Part shown: positions 44,901 to 51,795 of the stretch, one piece after another
How positions within the stretch are numbered: position 1 is the stretch's first letter
Layout: each line of letters begins with the position of its first letter
Origin: Streptomyces sioyaensis
Lineage (GTDB): Bacteria > Actinomycetota > Actinomycetes > Streptomycetales > Streptomycetaceae
NCBI RefSeq assembly: GCF_004122735.1
Contig: NZ_SDIF01000044.1
Location: forward strand, 1 to 51,795
Direction of reading: 5' to 3'
Length of the DNA: 51,795 nucleotides
Notes under the pieces: model-generated
Told to the model about the DNA's origin: nothing
Seen by the model: only the letters and a program-made list of their open reading frames with translations
Database searches by the model: none
Translations under genes and position numbers: made by a program

Positions 44901-45006
44901 CGCCGGACGCCGCGATGCGGGCGAGCGCGCCGCCGAGCGCGGTGAGTTCGGCTGCGCGGCCGACGAACACGGGACTGACGGACCTGGTCTCCACGCTGCC
45001 GAGCAT
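41917..45006 (-). CDS. LuxR family (LAL) ATP-binding transcriptional regulator
   Basis: A protein of 1029 residues. An N-terminal AAA/ORC-type ATPase has Walker A GGEAGVGKT at 43-51 and Walker B-like LVLVVEDLHWAD near 140; a long helical TPR-like middle part follows; the C-terminal 65 residues are a LuxR helix-turn-helix (LTPREREVLRLVADGRSNRQ). Members sense inducers by ATP-dependent oligomerisation and often activate pathway genes. I take the ATG at 45006 (MLGSVETRSVSPVFVGR), the usual family opening, as the start. An ATG at 45132 would add 42 Pro/Ala-rich residues and sit 13 bases after the upstream small gene; neither has a good ribosome site. Confidence 0.88.
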   Translation of the reverse strand: MLGSVETRSVSPVFVGRAAELTALGGALARIAASGEPQAVLIGGEAGVGKTRLIEEFSESARAQGALVALGGCIEIGSEGLPFAPFSAILHTLNWHLRDELAAAVAGQEGELARILPELGETPTEAHDEEIGRARLFELTARLLERLAVHRTLVLVVEDLHWADRSTRELLAYLLRALHDANVLLVATYRSDDIHRRHPLRPFLAEIDRMRTVQRIELARFNRDEVRSQLAGINGSAPEEDTVDRVFKRSEGNAFFVEELARGLADGALHGLSDPLRDLLLVRVEALPEDAQRVVRTAAEGGSTVEHELLSAVCRMPEDDLIEALRAAVGSNTLVPTQDGKGYRFRHALAREAVVDDLLPGERTRLNRRYAQALEANPALVRADVCAARLASYWYKAHDAAKALPAVLAASVQARRRHAYAEQLRLLDRALELWDDAPTEVRQGVRPVDYTEAYPACGCDDDALRFLDLLAEIAVAARLSGDAERAFTITKRALRCLRGEDDPLRRAWFLMQRSRLCQSTGRGDGWEDLGTALELVRGLPPSPVHAAVMAHVASWAMLHEPGPGTFATAERAVELALSVGDEEAELNSRVTLGSLRVDAGEAEAGLAELRSALDRAVDRGYFSIIGRGHVNLPSVLESIGRSREAVEVTEQGVALVTRYGLKDRTSWVLGNRAESLQSLGRWQEAGRAAADARRFAQSPRSLALAANRLTHLALDRGDLAEAERELAVTREHYGTHDPQPQHTIPLARHALRIAARQGRLLDARSLFERALDAGFPPGTQRYAWPLLWSATAAESDARGLPAAEAGRAAVLAGIRQAAKKLPRLLPVWAAYGLAVDAELRRAEGRETPDAWAEAVAAFEPLERPHELARACYRWAESLLHAGERATAGLQGRTPREAAVLLLAQAHTAAGTMGARPLGEEIELLAQRARLPLPGLIPADGAGAGRGGAEEPAAPAPSLGLTPREREVLRLVADGRSNRQIADALFISPKTASVHVSNILAKLGVSGRGEAGAVAHRLRLFGEPAPGLPS

Positions 45007-45145
45007 CGCACAGGGGTCTGACAGTCCGGCAGCGGATTTCGGCAGCCGGAACGCCCGGCCCGGTGCGCTGAGCACCAGGGACCGGGCGGACGGAGCGCGG
45101 GCCGGCGGCGGGGCCGAAGCGGGGGTCGTCATGCGCGGCCCGCGG

Positions 45146-45331
45146 TCACGCGGCGGCGCGGCGTACCCGCGCCCACCGGCCCCAGGCCCTCACCCGCCCT
45201 TCGGGTTCGTCGTCCCCGGAGCGGGCGGCGGCGCGGCGGCCGGCGGTCGCCTCGCGCACCAGGCGCTGCCGGTCGGCCGCGCGGCGCAGTTCTTCGTGAC
45301 GGACCCGGATCTCCAGCTCGGAGTGGAACAT
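45146..45331 (-). CDS. Small basic protein upstream of the LAL regulator
   Basis: A 61-residue very Arg-rich protein starting MFHSELEIRVRHEELRRAAD. GGGAGACACC precedes the ATG. It has no membrane segment and would form one or two amphipathic helices. Its stop lies just upstream of the LAL gene on the same strand, so the two are probably co-transcribed. Similar short proteins occur in Streptomyces; function unknown. Confidence 0.72.
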   Translation of the reverse strand: MFHSELEIRVRHEELRRAADRQRLVREATAGRRAAARSGDDEPEGRVRAWGRWARVRRAAA

Positions 45332-45474
45332 GGTGTCTCCCTGACGACGGTGAGGTGGTGCCTCGACGTTTGTCGATGTGCTCCAGCCTCGTCGCCAAGG
45401 GGGGTCCGCCACATCGGGAGAGTTCCCGATCTTCGGGCCCGTGTGATCCTTAGATTCCGGTGGCCACGGACGGT

Positions 45475-45512
45475 GGGATGCCTAGGCAGGGCGTGGGGGG
45501 ATGCCTAGGCAT
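45475..45512. promoter_or_regulatory. Two direct repeats of GGGATGCCTAGGCA
   Basis: Copies start at 45475 and 45498, 23 bases apart, about two helical turns. Each contains the palindrome TGCCTAGGCA; in the second it extends to the perfect 12-mer ATGCCTAGGCAT. They lie about 150 bases upstream of the small basic protein and LAL genes, and 50-85 bases from the end of the receptor-like gene. Confidence 0.6.
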
Positions 45513-45558
45513 GGTGTCCGGAGGCCGTAGGGATTCCGGAGCCCGGCCGTGGTGAAGG

Positions 45559-48246
45559 TCAGGGAGGACACGGCGGCCCCTGTTTCTCCTTCAGCACCGC
45601 CGGGTTGTAGGCCCCGCAGGCCACCACCGCCCGGGGCCCGGCCGCCAACTGTCTGAGGATCACCAGCGTCTTGTTCAGCGGAGGTTCGTTGCTGTCCTCG
45701 GAGTACTTGACGGCACCGGTGGCACCGTCGAAATGCACACCGTTGCGCAGTGCCGTCACGACGGTGTCCCGCTTCACGTCGTCGTTCACATGGGCCGCGT
45801 CCACCGCCGTGGAGAGCGTATGGAACGCGTCGTAGGCGACCGCGGAGTGTCCGTCCTGCTTCCAGGGGTCCCTTGGGTACTCATGGTTGTAGCGGCCGAT
45901 GAACTGGTTCGTCTGCACGCTGGCGCGGGAGTCTCCCTCGGGCAGGCGGTGCGCGGAGTAGTACAGCCGGAGCCAGGAATTGTCGTCGTACTCACCGGCC
46001 AGGGCCACATTCGTCAGCTCATTGCCGCCCAGCACGGTGAGACCGTTCTCGTTGCAGGTTCCGTTGACGTCCATGGCATTGACGAAGGCGGTGAAGTCCT
46101 TGGCCCGCGAGGTCCAGTACACGACGGTGCGCGGGTTCTCCTTCAGGAACTGGCAGACCTGGCCGACCAGCCGGTCCGGCGTGGTCGCCTTCTGGCTGCC
46201 CGCGGGCGTTTTTTCGATGGGCTGCGGGTCCTGGGTGAAGTAGATCCTCTGCGCTTCTCCCTTGAAGGACTGACGGAACCCTTCGGCGAGGCCCTGGCTG
46301 TAGAGATCGCCGGGGGTCTGCACGATCAGCGCCTTCTCTGCGGGGACGCATTTCGCGGACCGCGACGTCGTCTGCGCTGCGTGCTCCACGATGTTGGACT
46401 GCCCGGCGAAGTCGGCCGCGATCTTCGACTCCCGGCTGTTCACCGGGGTGAAGGGCCAGTAGCTGTCGCCTTGCATCTCATCCGCCGTCGCGGTCGTGCC
46501 GACCATCGGCATCGTGATCCCGGCCCTGCCCAGCCGTGCCACGGCGGCCTGTGTCTGCTTCGTGCTCTGCCCGAAGCCCAGGGCGCCGACGATCCGCTTG
46601 TCGGCGGCGGCCTTGTCCTCCTGGCCGACTTCCTTGATGACCTCATCCGCGACGGCGTCCGCGTTCGTGAAGCCGGGTTCGATCCGCCGCACGTCCACCC
46701 GCAGCATGACCCGGGAGTGGTTGGAACGGGCGTCTTTGTTCAGCCAGTCCTGCCACATGGCGATGCCGCGCAATTCGGGGATGGACCCGTCGAAAATGAA
46801 GTCGTCTGTGTCCTTCGGCAGGCTCGACTCGAAGAGGACAACGGTGCGCACCGTCCGGCTCTTGGCGTAGTTCTCCGCAACCTGGTTCTGCTTCCTGATC
46901 CGTTCCAGCGCCTCGTCGTACCAGTCCCTCGGCTTGACCTCGCTGATCGTGCTCTTCCCCGCACCCGCGAACGGGCGGTCCCCACCGACGCAACGGGGGT
47001 CCCGCGTCGATTCCCAGAGCGTCGGGGCCGTCGCCCCGCCCACCAGGGCCGCAGCCAGCACCGCCAGTTCCACTGCGGTCACCGCGCGCCAGCCCATCCG
47101 GAACTTCCGCGGCTGCACCGGGGGAATCTGCAGTCCCGGCCGTCCGAAGGGCTCGTCCTCCAGCGGCACGATGAGCGGCCGCGGGTTGCTGGAGTGGAGC
47201 AAGGTGCTGGCCCGGCGGAGGTTGGTGCGTTCGGCGCCCAGGTCCGTCTGCAGGGCTGCGGAGGGCCTGCCCACCGCGATCACGAGCGGGCCCGGCCCGT
47301 CGAGGCCGGCTTGCAGCGTGTGGAACGAGCGCAGGAAGCGCTCGGCCGCATCAGCTCCCGGGGCACCCTCCGGCGGAATCTCCACCAGCAGGACGGGGCG
47401 TGACACCCGGCGGCGGCGCTTGGGCAGGAAGCGCCCCACGGCGGGCTTGTGCAGATCCTCCAGCAGGGCGCGCAGCAAAAGGAGTTCGAGGGCGGCGAGC
47501 CCCTCCTTGTGCCGGGGGTGGCTGGGTTCCAGATGCAGCCGGGGGGCCTGCCGGGCCCCTACCTGGTCGAGGAGCTCGAACACCGGCGCCCCGCCGGCGG
47601 TCGCATTGAGATGGCGGCCGAGCCAGCCGCTCCGCTTGGATCTGACGAGCCGTCGGTTCTGCCGCCGCGCCCAGGCCCAACGGGGCAGCGTCCGGGTCAG
47701 CGAGTGCCATACGAGCCCCACGAAGAAGCCGCGTACACCGCCGATCGGTGCGGTGTCCGTGCCGCCCAGGTGCCACAGGAAGCCGGGCAGCCCGCCCCGT
47801 TCGGCCCGCTGACGGTAGACGTGGTCACGTAACTTCCGTGCCCCGAGGCCGCTGCTGCCCGGCCCGCTTTCCTGTATGTGGGCGACGACGTCCGCCATCA
47901 GCCAGAAGTTGGGGAACCGGTCCGGTGCCGAGTTCCGGGGCACGTCGAAGTCGAGCCCGGCTCCCGCCTGCAGGCTCAGGAGAGGCACGTCCTCCTCGGC
48001 GTGCAGCACGACATGGGGGACCCGCTTGTGCTCGGGGCCCAGGGCCCAGCGCAGCGCCTCCAGCACCCGGCGGGTGCGGGCGTCCGGGCCGGCCGATGGC
48101 GGGCTCAGGACGAGCAGCGGCGGCTTGTTCTCCAGGAGGTCCCGCCGGGCGGGGTTCACGGCGGTGCGGTACTCGCGGATGAAGTAGTCGGCACCGGCAT
48201 CGTCGGGGAAGGACGGTGGTTCGATGGAAGGGTTCGCGGATCTCAC
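45559..48246 (-). CDS. Receptor-like membrane protein with type I periplasmic-binding domain
   Basis: About 895 residues. The first ~385 residues are soluble and presumably cytoplasmic (PPLLVLSPPSAGPDARTRRV, then VVLHAEEDVPLLS), with a possible degenerate nucleotide-binding fold that I cannot name. One hydrophobic segment (AVTAVELAVLAAALVGGA) at about 380-400 should cross the membrane. The C-terminal ~430 residues resemble the branched-chain amino acid receptor type of periplasmic binding protein (Peripla_BP_6): IVGALGFGQSTKQTQAAVAR, GITMPMVGTTAT, ALIVQTPGDLYSQGLAEGF and AVAYDAFHTLSTAV. No permease or ATPase genes are adjacent, so it looks like a sensor rather than an ABC transporter part. 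The GTG at 48246 is chosen; a TTG at 48258 is also possible. Confidence 0.75.
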   Translation of the reverse strand: MRSANPSIEPPSFPDDAGADYFIREYRTAVNPARRDLLENKPPLLVLSPPSAGPDARTRRVLEALRWALGPEHKRVPHVVLHAEEDVPLLSLQAGAGLDFDVPRNSAPDRFPNFWLMADVVAHIQESGPGSSGLGARKLRDHVYRQRAERGGLPGFLWHLGGTDTAPIGGVRGFFVGLVWHSLTRTLPRWAWARRQNRRLVRSKRSGWLGRHLNATAGGAPVFELLDQVGARQAPRLHLEPSHPRHKEGLAALELLLLRALLEDLHKPAVGRFLPKRRRRVSRPVLLVEIPPEGAPGADAAERFLRSFHTLQAGLDGPGPLVIAVGRPSAALQTDLGAERTNLRRASTLLHSSNPRPLIVPLEDEPFGRPGLQIPPVQPRKFRMGWRAVTAVELAVLAAALVGGATAPTLWESTRDPRCVGGDRPFAGAGKSTISEVKPRDWYDEALERIRKQNQVAENYAKSRTVRTVVLFESSLPKDTDDFIFDGSIPELRGIAMWQDWLNKDARSNHSRVMLRVDVRRIEPGFTNADAVADEVIKEVGQEDKAAADKRIVGALGFGQSTKQTQAAVARLGRAGITMPMVGTTATADEMQGDSYWPFTPVNSRESKIAADFAGQSNIVEHAAQTTSRSAKCVPAEKALIVQTPGDLYSQGLAEGFRQSFKGEAQRIYFTQDPQPIEKTPAGSQKATTPDRLVGQVCQFLKENPRTVVYWTSRAKDFTAFVNAMDVNGTCNENGLTVLGGNELTNVALAGEYDDNSWLRLYYSAHRLPEGDSRASVQTNQFIGRYNHEYPRDPWKQDGHSAVAYDAFHTLSTAVDAAHVNDDVKRDTVVTALRNGVHFDGATGAVKYSEDSNEPPLNKTLVILRQLAAGPRAVVACGAYNPAVLKEKQGPPCPP

Positions 48247-48404
48247 CTCGATGGTCAACCAGTCGCCTACGCAGGGTAGTTGTTCATGTTAGATCGGTGA
48301 GTGTGCGGGCCACAATCGACTTGGGAATGTCCGCCGTATCCACCGCGTCCACCTCGTCCATCGCGCCCGCCGCGCCCGCCGCGTCCACCCCATCCCGGAA
48401 CGAC

Positions 48405-48435
48405 AAAGACCCACCGGCTGGACCGGTGGGTCTTT
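48405..48435. terminator. Strong terminator upstream of the receptor-like gene
   Basis: Perfect 13-bp stem aaagacccaccgg / ccggtgggtcttt with a 5-base loop, 30 bases after the stop of the small membrane protein gene. A/T-rich ends make it effective on either strand. Confidence 0.9.
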
Positions 48436-48464
48436 CGCGGGCGGCTCGTCGCGGGCACGGCTCC

Positions 48465-49127
48465 TTACGGCGCCGCCGGGCCACCGCCGCCTCCGGCGCC
48501 CTTCGGGACGACGGGCATGCTCGCGAACAGGTCGAGGTACATGCCCGCGGAGATCAGGATCCCCAGGACGCCGAGCGCCAGCCCGCCCCAGGCCACGGCC
48601 CGCACCCAGGTGGCGCGCCGGCCGGTGAGCACCACTACGGCGGCGATCACGGCGAGCAGCGCGAAGACGCCGTTGACCAGCGCGGTCGTGTGCCACGGGG
48701 TGCCGTAGACGGCGGCGATCTGGTCCCTGGTCTTGCCGGTCTGGAGGCCGATCTGACCCATCAGGGTCTGCCGCTCGGCCATCAGCGTGCCCAGCCAGGT
48801 GCCGGTCACGGAGGCGAGGCCGAGCCCCGCGGCGACCACGGCACCGGCACCGGCGGCGACCCCGCCGACGGTCCGTGCGGGAGTGCCCGCCCCGTCCGCG
48901 CTGTCCTCGGCCGCATCGGCATCGCGCTCGCTCGCCTCGTCCTGCTCGGCGAGGGCGGCGTTGTCATCGGCCTGTTCGTCCGCCTTGGCGGCGGCCTTGC
49001 CGGCCGCCTCCGCCTCGGTGGTCTCCGGGATCGCAGCAGTGTCCGTCGCCGCGTCGCTCTCCGTGGCGGTCTGTGCCGGCACGGTCGTCTCGTCGGTTCG
49101 CTTTTCGGTCGTCCTGGTCGTTCCCAT
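48465..49127 (-). CDS. Small membrane protein with acidic N-terminus
   Basis: A 220-residue protein. Residues 1-85 are rich in Glu, Asp, Ala and Thr and probably disordered in the cytoplasm. Three hydrophobic helices follow (VGGVAAGAGAVVAAGLGLA, ALVNGVFALLAVIAAVVVL, WGGLALGVLGILISAGMY), ending in a Gly/Pro tail. No known family is recognised. There is no clear ribosome site before the ATG; a tacggt hexamer close upstream could be a promoter element for a leaderless message. It lies 117 bases downstream of the MMPL gene on the same strand but a hairpin separates them. Confidence 0.75.
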   Translation of the reverse strand: MGTTRTTEKRTDETTVPAQTATESDAATDTAAIPETTEAEAAGKAAAKADEQADDNAALAEQDEASERDADAAEDSADGAGTPARTVGGVAAGAGAVVAAGLGLASVTGTWLGTLMAERQTLMGQIGLQTGKTRDQIAAVYGTPWHTTALVNGVFALLAVIAAVVVLTGRRATWVRAVAWGGLALGVLGILISAGMYLDLFASMPVVPKGAGGGGGPAAP

Positions 49128-49210
49128 GGGCGCGACCGTAGGTGCCGTGTCTGAGAGTCGGATGAGAACGGCTCCGGCGGGCGGCCGAGGGGCGGCGACG
49201 CGCCGTCCGG

Positions 49211-49234
49211 GCCGGCCGCTCCGGGGCGGCCGGC
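49211..49234 (-). terminator. Terminator after the MMPL gene
   Basis: Perfect 9-bp stem gccggccgc / gcggccggc with a 6-base loop, 10 bases past the stop. Confidence 0.75.
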
Positions 49235-49243
49235 ACCCCTGGT

Positions 49244-51508
49244 TCAGGCCTCCACCAGCGGCTTCTCGCCGTCCCGCGGGCCGGGCGGCGCCGTGGCACC
49301 GGCCCCCGGCTGCTCCGGCGGCGGCTCGATGCTGATCCGGGGCAGCCACCGGCCGAGCCAGGACGGCAGCCACCAGTTGGCGCCGCCCAGCATGTGCATC
49401 AAGGCGGGCACCAGGAGCGTACGGAGCACGAAGGCGTCCAGGGCGACGGCAGAGGCCAGGCCGATGCCGAACATCGCGATGGTCCGGTCGCCGCTGAGGA
49501 TGAAGGCCGCGAACACCGCGATCATGATGACCGCCGCCGAGTTGATCACCCGGCTGGTCTCCGTGAGGCCGACCCGTACGGCCCGCCGGTTGTCGCCCGT
49601 CAGCTGCCACTCCTCGTACATCCGGGAGACCAGGAACACCTGGTAGTCCATGGACAGCCCGAAGAGCACCGACACCATGATGACCGGCAGGAACGGTTCG
49701 ACGGGCCCGGCGCTGCCCAGCCCCAGCAGCTCGCTGCCCCAGCCCCACTGGAAGACCGCGACGACGATCCCGAAGGACGAGGCGACCGCGGCGATGTTCA
49801 TCAGCGCGGCCTTCAACGGCACGCCGATGCTGCGGAAGGCGAACAGCAGCAGGACCGAGCCCAGGGCGATGACCATGCCGATGAAGAGCGGCAGCTTGCC
49901 GACGATGATCCCGGCGAAGTCGTCGTAACCCGCGGTGATGCCGCCGACCCGCACATCCAGCGTGGTCGCGCGCTCGGCCGCGGGCAGCACCTCGCCACGC
50001 AGCCGGGCCACCAGGGCGGAGGTCTGCCGGGACTGCGGCGCGCTGTCCGGTACGACGGTGATCACGCCGGTGCTGCGGCCGCCGTCGAACTCCGGGCCGC
50101 TGACCTGGGCGACGCCGGGCACCTCCCGCAGCCGGTGCGGCAGTTTGTCGAAGGCGATCCGGTCCTTGGCGCCGTCCATGGTGCCGACCAGCGTCAGCGG
50201 CCCGTTGAATCCGGGCCCGAAGCCGCTCCCCCGTTCCGCGCCCGGCCCGCCGCCCGCGAGCAGGTCGTACGCCTTGCGGGTGGTGGACGTGGCCGGGTTG
50301 TTGCCCTGGTCGGAGGTGCCCAGATGGAGGCTGAAGGCCGGCAGTGCCAGAACCAGCATGACGACGGCGGCGGTCAGGCCCAGCAGTTTGGGGTGCCGCT
50401 CGACGAAGCCGGACCAGCGGGCGGCGAAGCCGGTGGGCCGCCCGCGACGCGGGCCGTGCTCGGCCAGCTGCCGGCGCTCGCGGCCGCTCAGTGCCCGCAT
50501 CCCGATCAGCCCGAGCAACGCCGGCAGCAGGGTGACGGAGGCGGCCACGGTCAGCACGACGGTGAGCGAGGCGGCGAGGGCGACGCCGTTGAGGAAGCTC
50601 AGCCGCAGGATCAGCATGCCCAGCAGCGCGATGCAGACGGTCGCCCCGGCGAAGACGACCGCGCGCCCGGAGGAGGCGGCGGCACGGGTGGCGGCCTCGT
50701 CGACGGACAGGCCCGCCCGCAGACCCTTGCGGTGCCGGGTGACGATGAACAGCGCATAGTCGATGCCGACGCCGAGGCCGATCAGCATCCCGAGCATCGG
50801 CGCGAAGTCGGCGACGGTCATCGCGTGGCTGAGCAGCGAGATGCCGGCCGAGGCGGTGCCGACGGCGGCCACCGCGGTGAGGATCGGCAGGAAGGTCGCG
50901 GCGAGCGACCCGAAGGCGAGGAAGAGCACCACGGCCGCGGCGCACAGCCCGATGATTTCCGGCAGCTGGGCGCGCGGCGCCTCGGTCAGCGCGATCCCGG
51001 CGCCGCCCAGTTCGACCTGGAGGCCGTGGCCGGACGCGCGCTGCGCGGTGTCGACGACCTTGCGGACCTGGGCCGCGTCCAGTTCGTCGGTGGGCCGGTC
51101 GAAGACCACCGAGGCATAGGCGGTGTGCCCGTCCTTGCTGATCTGCCGCCCGCCCTGCCCGTGGGAGGCGCCCGCCTGGGACCCGTCGTAGGGGCTGCGC
51201 ACTTCGGAGACGCCGGGCAGACCGGCGACCTTCTCCAGCGTGTGCGTCATCGTCTTGGTGACCCCGGCGGACCGCACCGTCCCGGAGTCCGTGTGCCACA
51301 CGATCGTGTCGCTGTCCCCGGAGCTCCCGGGGAACGCCTTGGCCAGGAGGGCGGAGGCCTGGCTGGATTCGGTCCCCGGCACCTCGTAGTTGTTCGAGTA
51401 CGCGGACCCCGTCACCCCCGCGGCCACGGCGACCCCCGCGAAGGCGGCGAGCCAGAGCAGGAGCACCACGATGCGGCGCCTGAGACACCAGCGAGCCAGA
51501 GCGGTCAC
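49244..51508 (-). CDS. MMPL/RND superfamily exporter
   Basis: A 754-residue inner-membrane protein with about 12 hydrophobic helices and two large extracytoplasmic loops after helices 1 and 7, the pattern of MmpL-type proteins that export lipids or drugs. The paired Asp-Tyr residues of the proton relay are present in both halves (GLGVGIDYALFIVTRHRKG near 270 and LFGLSMDYQVFLVSRMYEE near 610). The start is GTG at 51508 with GACGAGGTCC before it. No regulator or partner gene lies beside it within the window. The substrate is unknown; drug, lipid or pigment export are all recorded for the family. Confidence 0.9.
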   Translation of the reverse strand: MTALARWCLRRRIVVLLLWLAAFAGVAVAAGVTGSAYSNNYEVPGTESSQASALLAKAFPGSSGDSDTIVWHTDSGTVRSAGVTKTMTHTLEKVAGLPGVSEVRSPYDGSQAGASHGQGGRQISKDGHTAYASVVFDRPTDELDAAQVRKVVDTAQRASGHGLQVELGGAGIALTEAPRAQLPEIIGLCAAAVVLFLAFGSLAATFLPILTAVAAVGTASAGISLLSHAMTVADFAPMLGMLIGLGVGIDYALFIVTRHRKGLRAGLSVDEAATRAAASSGRAVVFAGATVCIALLGMLILRLSFLNGVALAASLTVVLTVAASVTLLPALLGLIGMRALSGRERRQLAEHGPRRGRPTGFAARWSGFVERHPKLLGLTAAVVMLVLALPAFSLHLGTSDQGNNPATSTTRKAYDLLAGGGPGAERGSGFGPGFNGPLTLVGTMDGAKDRIAFDKLPHRLREVPGVAQVSGPEFDGGRSTGVITVVPDSAPQSRQTSALVARLRGEVLPAAERATTLDVRVGGITAGYDDFAGIIVGKLPLFIGMVIALGSVLLLFAFRSIGVPLKAALMNIAAVASSFGIVVAVFQWGWGSELLGLGSAGPVEPFLPVIMVSVLFGLSMDYQVFLVSRMYEEWQLTGDNRRAVRVGLTETSRVINSAAVIMIAVFAAFILSGDRTIAMFGIGLASAVALDAFVLRTLLVPALMHMLGGANWWLPSWLGRWLPRISIEPPPEQPGAGATAPPGPRDGEKPLVEA

Positions 51509-51795
51509 GGACCTCGTCTGCTTCCCGGGTCGTGCGTCGATATCTCCCGAGGACGGGTGGTGCCGAGCGCGGATGAACAGTGGACGGTGAAAACGGCGAC
51601 AACAGCAGATGCCGAAAACCGCGAAAGGGGGCGGCGGGCTGCCGCATGCCCTCCGGGGCGCGGCCGTCCCACCTGTTCAGAGCAGGGTCGCAGCCCGAAA
51701 AGATCCTTAGACCGCTTTGTGGACTTCCCCACACAGAAAGGTGAAGAGGCAACCGATTCCCCCGCGCCCCGGAGTCGGGCGCCCGCTCCCCGCCC
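51509..51795. other. Region upstream of the MMPL gene to window edge
   Basis: No gene seen. It includes a dyad TGTGG-N6-CCACA at 51718-51733, about 210 bases upstream of the MMPL start, as a possible operator. Confidence 0.4.

Noticed and set aside
46959..46980. A Walker A-like AGAGKST in the receptor-like protein
   Set aside because: It lies just after the membrane segment, on the extracytoplasmic side, and lacks the first glycine of the P-loop; chance match.
48340..48400. Imperfect cgcgtccacc / cgcgcccgc repeats upstream of the receptor-like gene
   Set aside because: Irregular in length and sequence; not a CRISPR or iteron array.

Overview
This is a high-GC actinobacterial chromosome segment, almost certainly from a Streptomyces. 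The signs are strong G/C bias at third codon positions, GTG starts, a conservon, a BldD-box-like site, many TetR and LuxR/LAL regulators, and a gene order (cvnCD - accEB - cimA - urease-like - ilvE - leuB - proline catabolism - serA - ilvC - ilvN - ilvB - cdgC) that matches, as I remember it, the core region around SCO5505-SCO5542 of S. coelicolor. I see no rRNA, tRNA, CRISPR array, insertion sequence, prophage or secondary-metabolite cluster.

Layout. 1-0.9 kb: 3' half of a conservon (cvnC partial, cvnD). 1.1-7.6 kb: secreted DUF4360 protein, acyl-CoA carboxylase epsilon/beta pair (accE, accB), a Tat-exported polysaccharide lyase family 8 enzyme, and a YceI-family protein with palindromes upstream. 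7.7-11.5 kb: citramalate synthase (cimA) with a leader-peptide attenuator, an MHS-type transporter and a small unknown protein. 11.6-17.4 kb: a compact module of urease-like gamma-beta fusion, divergent urease alpha, agmatine-deiminase-family protein and TetR regulator, with a divergent NCS1 permease and three copies of a 17-bp operator between. 17.5-21.8 kb: ilvE, leuB and a purple acid phosphatase. 21.9-28.1 kb: a 43-residue protein, an Uma2-family protein, the proline catabolic pair (proline dehydrogenase and P5C dehydrogenase) with a divergent PucR-type regulator, and a TetR. 28.2-34.8 kb: PRC-barrel protein, serA, ilvC, ilvN and ilvB with the known type of ilvB leader. 34.8-41.9 kb: a membrane GGDEF protein with a degenerate EAL domain (cdgC-like), a D-2-hydroxyacid dehydrogenase, an aldo/keto reductase, a lipoprotein PQQ-dependent sugar dehydrogenase and a DUF6191 protein. 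41.9-51.5 kb: a LAL regulator with a small upstream partner, an unusual 895-residue receptor-like membrane protein, a small membrane protein and an MMPL/RND exporter.

How it fits together. The region concentrates branched-chain amino acid synthesis. cimA supplies 2-ketobutyrate by the citramalate route, ilvB/N/C carry out the shared steps, leuB serves leucine and ilvE does the last transamination; serA feeds serine. Two of these transcription units begin with short leader peptides followed by an intrinsic terminator. The ilvB leader is of a well-known actinobacterial type. The cimA leader (MIIGSRRAGPQ, with two consecutive rare ATT isoleucine codons and an alternative RNA pairing) is one I do not know as described. 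The most unusual enzymatic system is the urease-like operon: nickel ligands are kept but the substrate-pocket loop and flap differ from ureases, no accessory genes are present, and it is joined to a guanidino-group hydrolase family gene and a permease under what looks like one TetR operator set.
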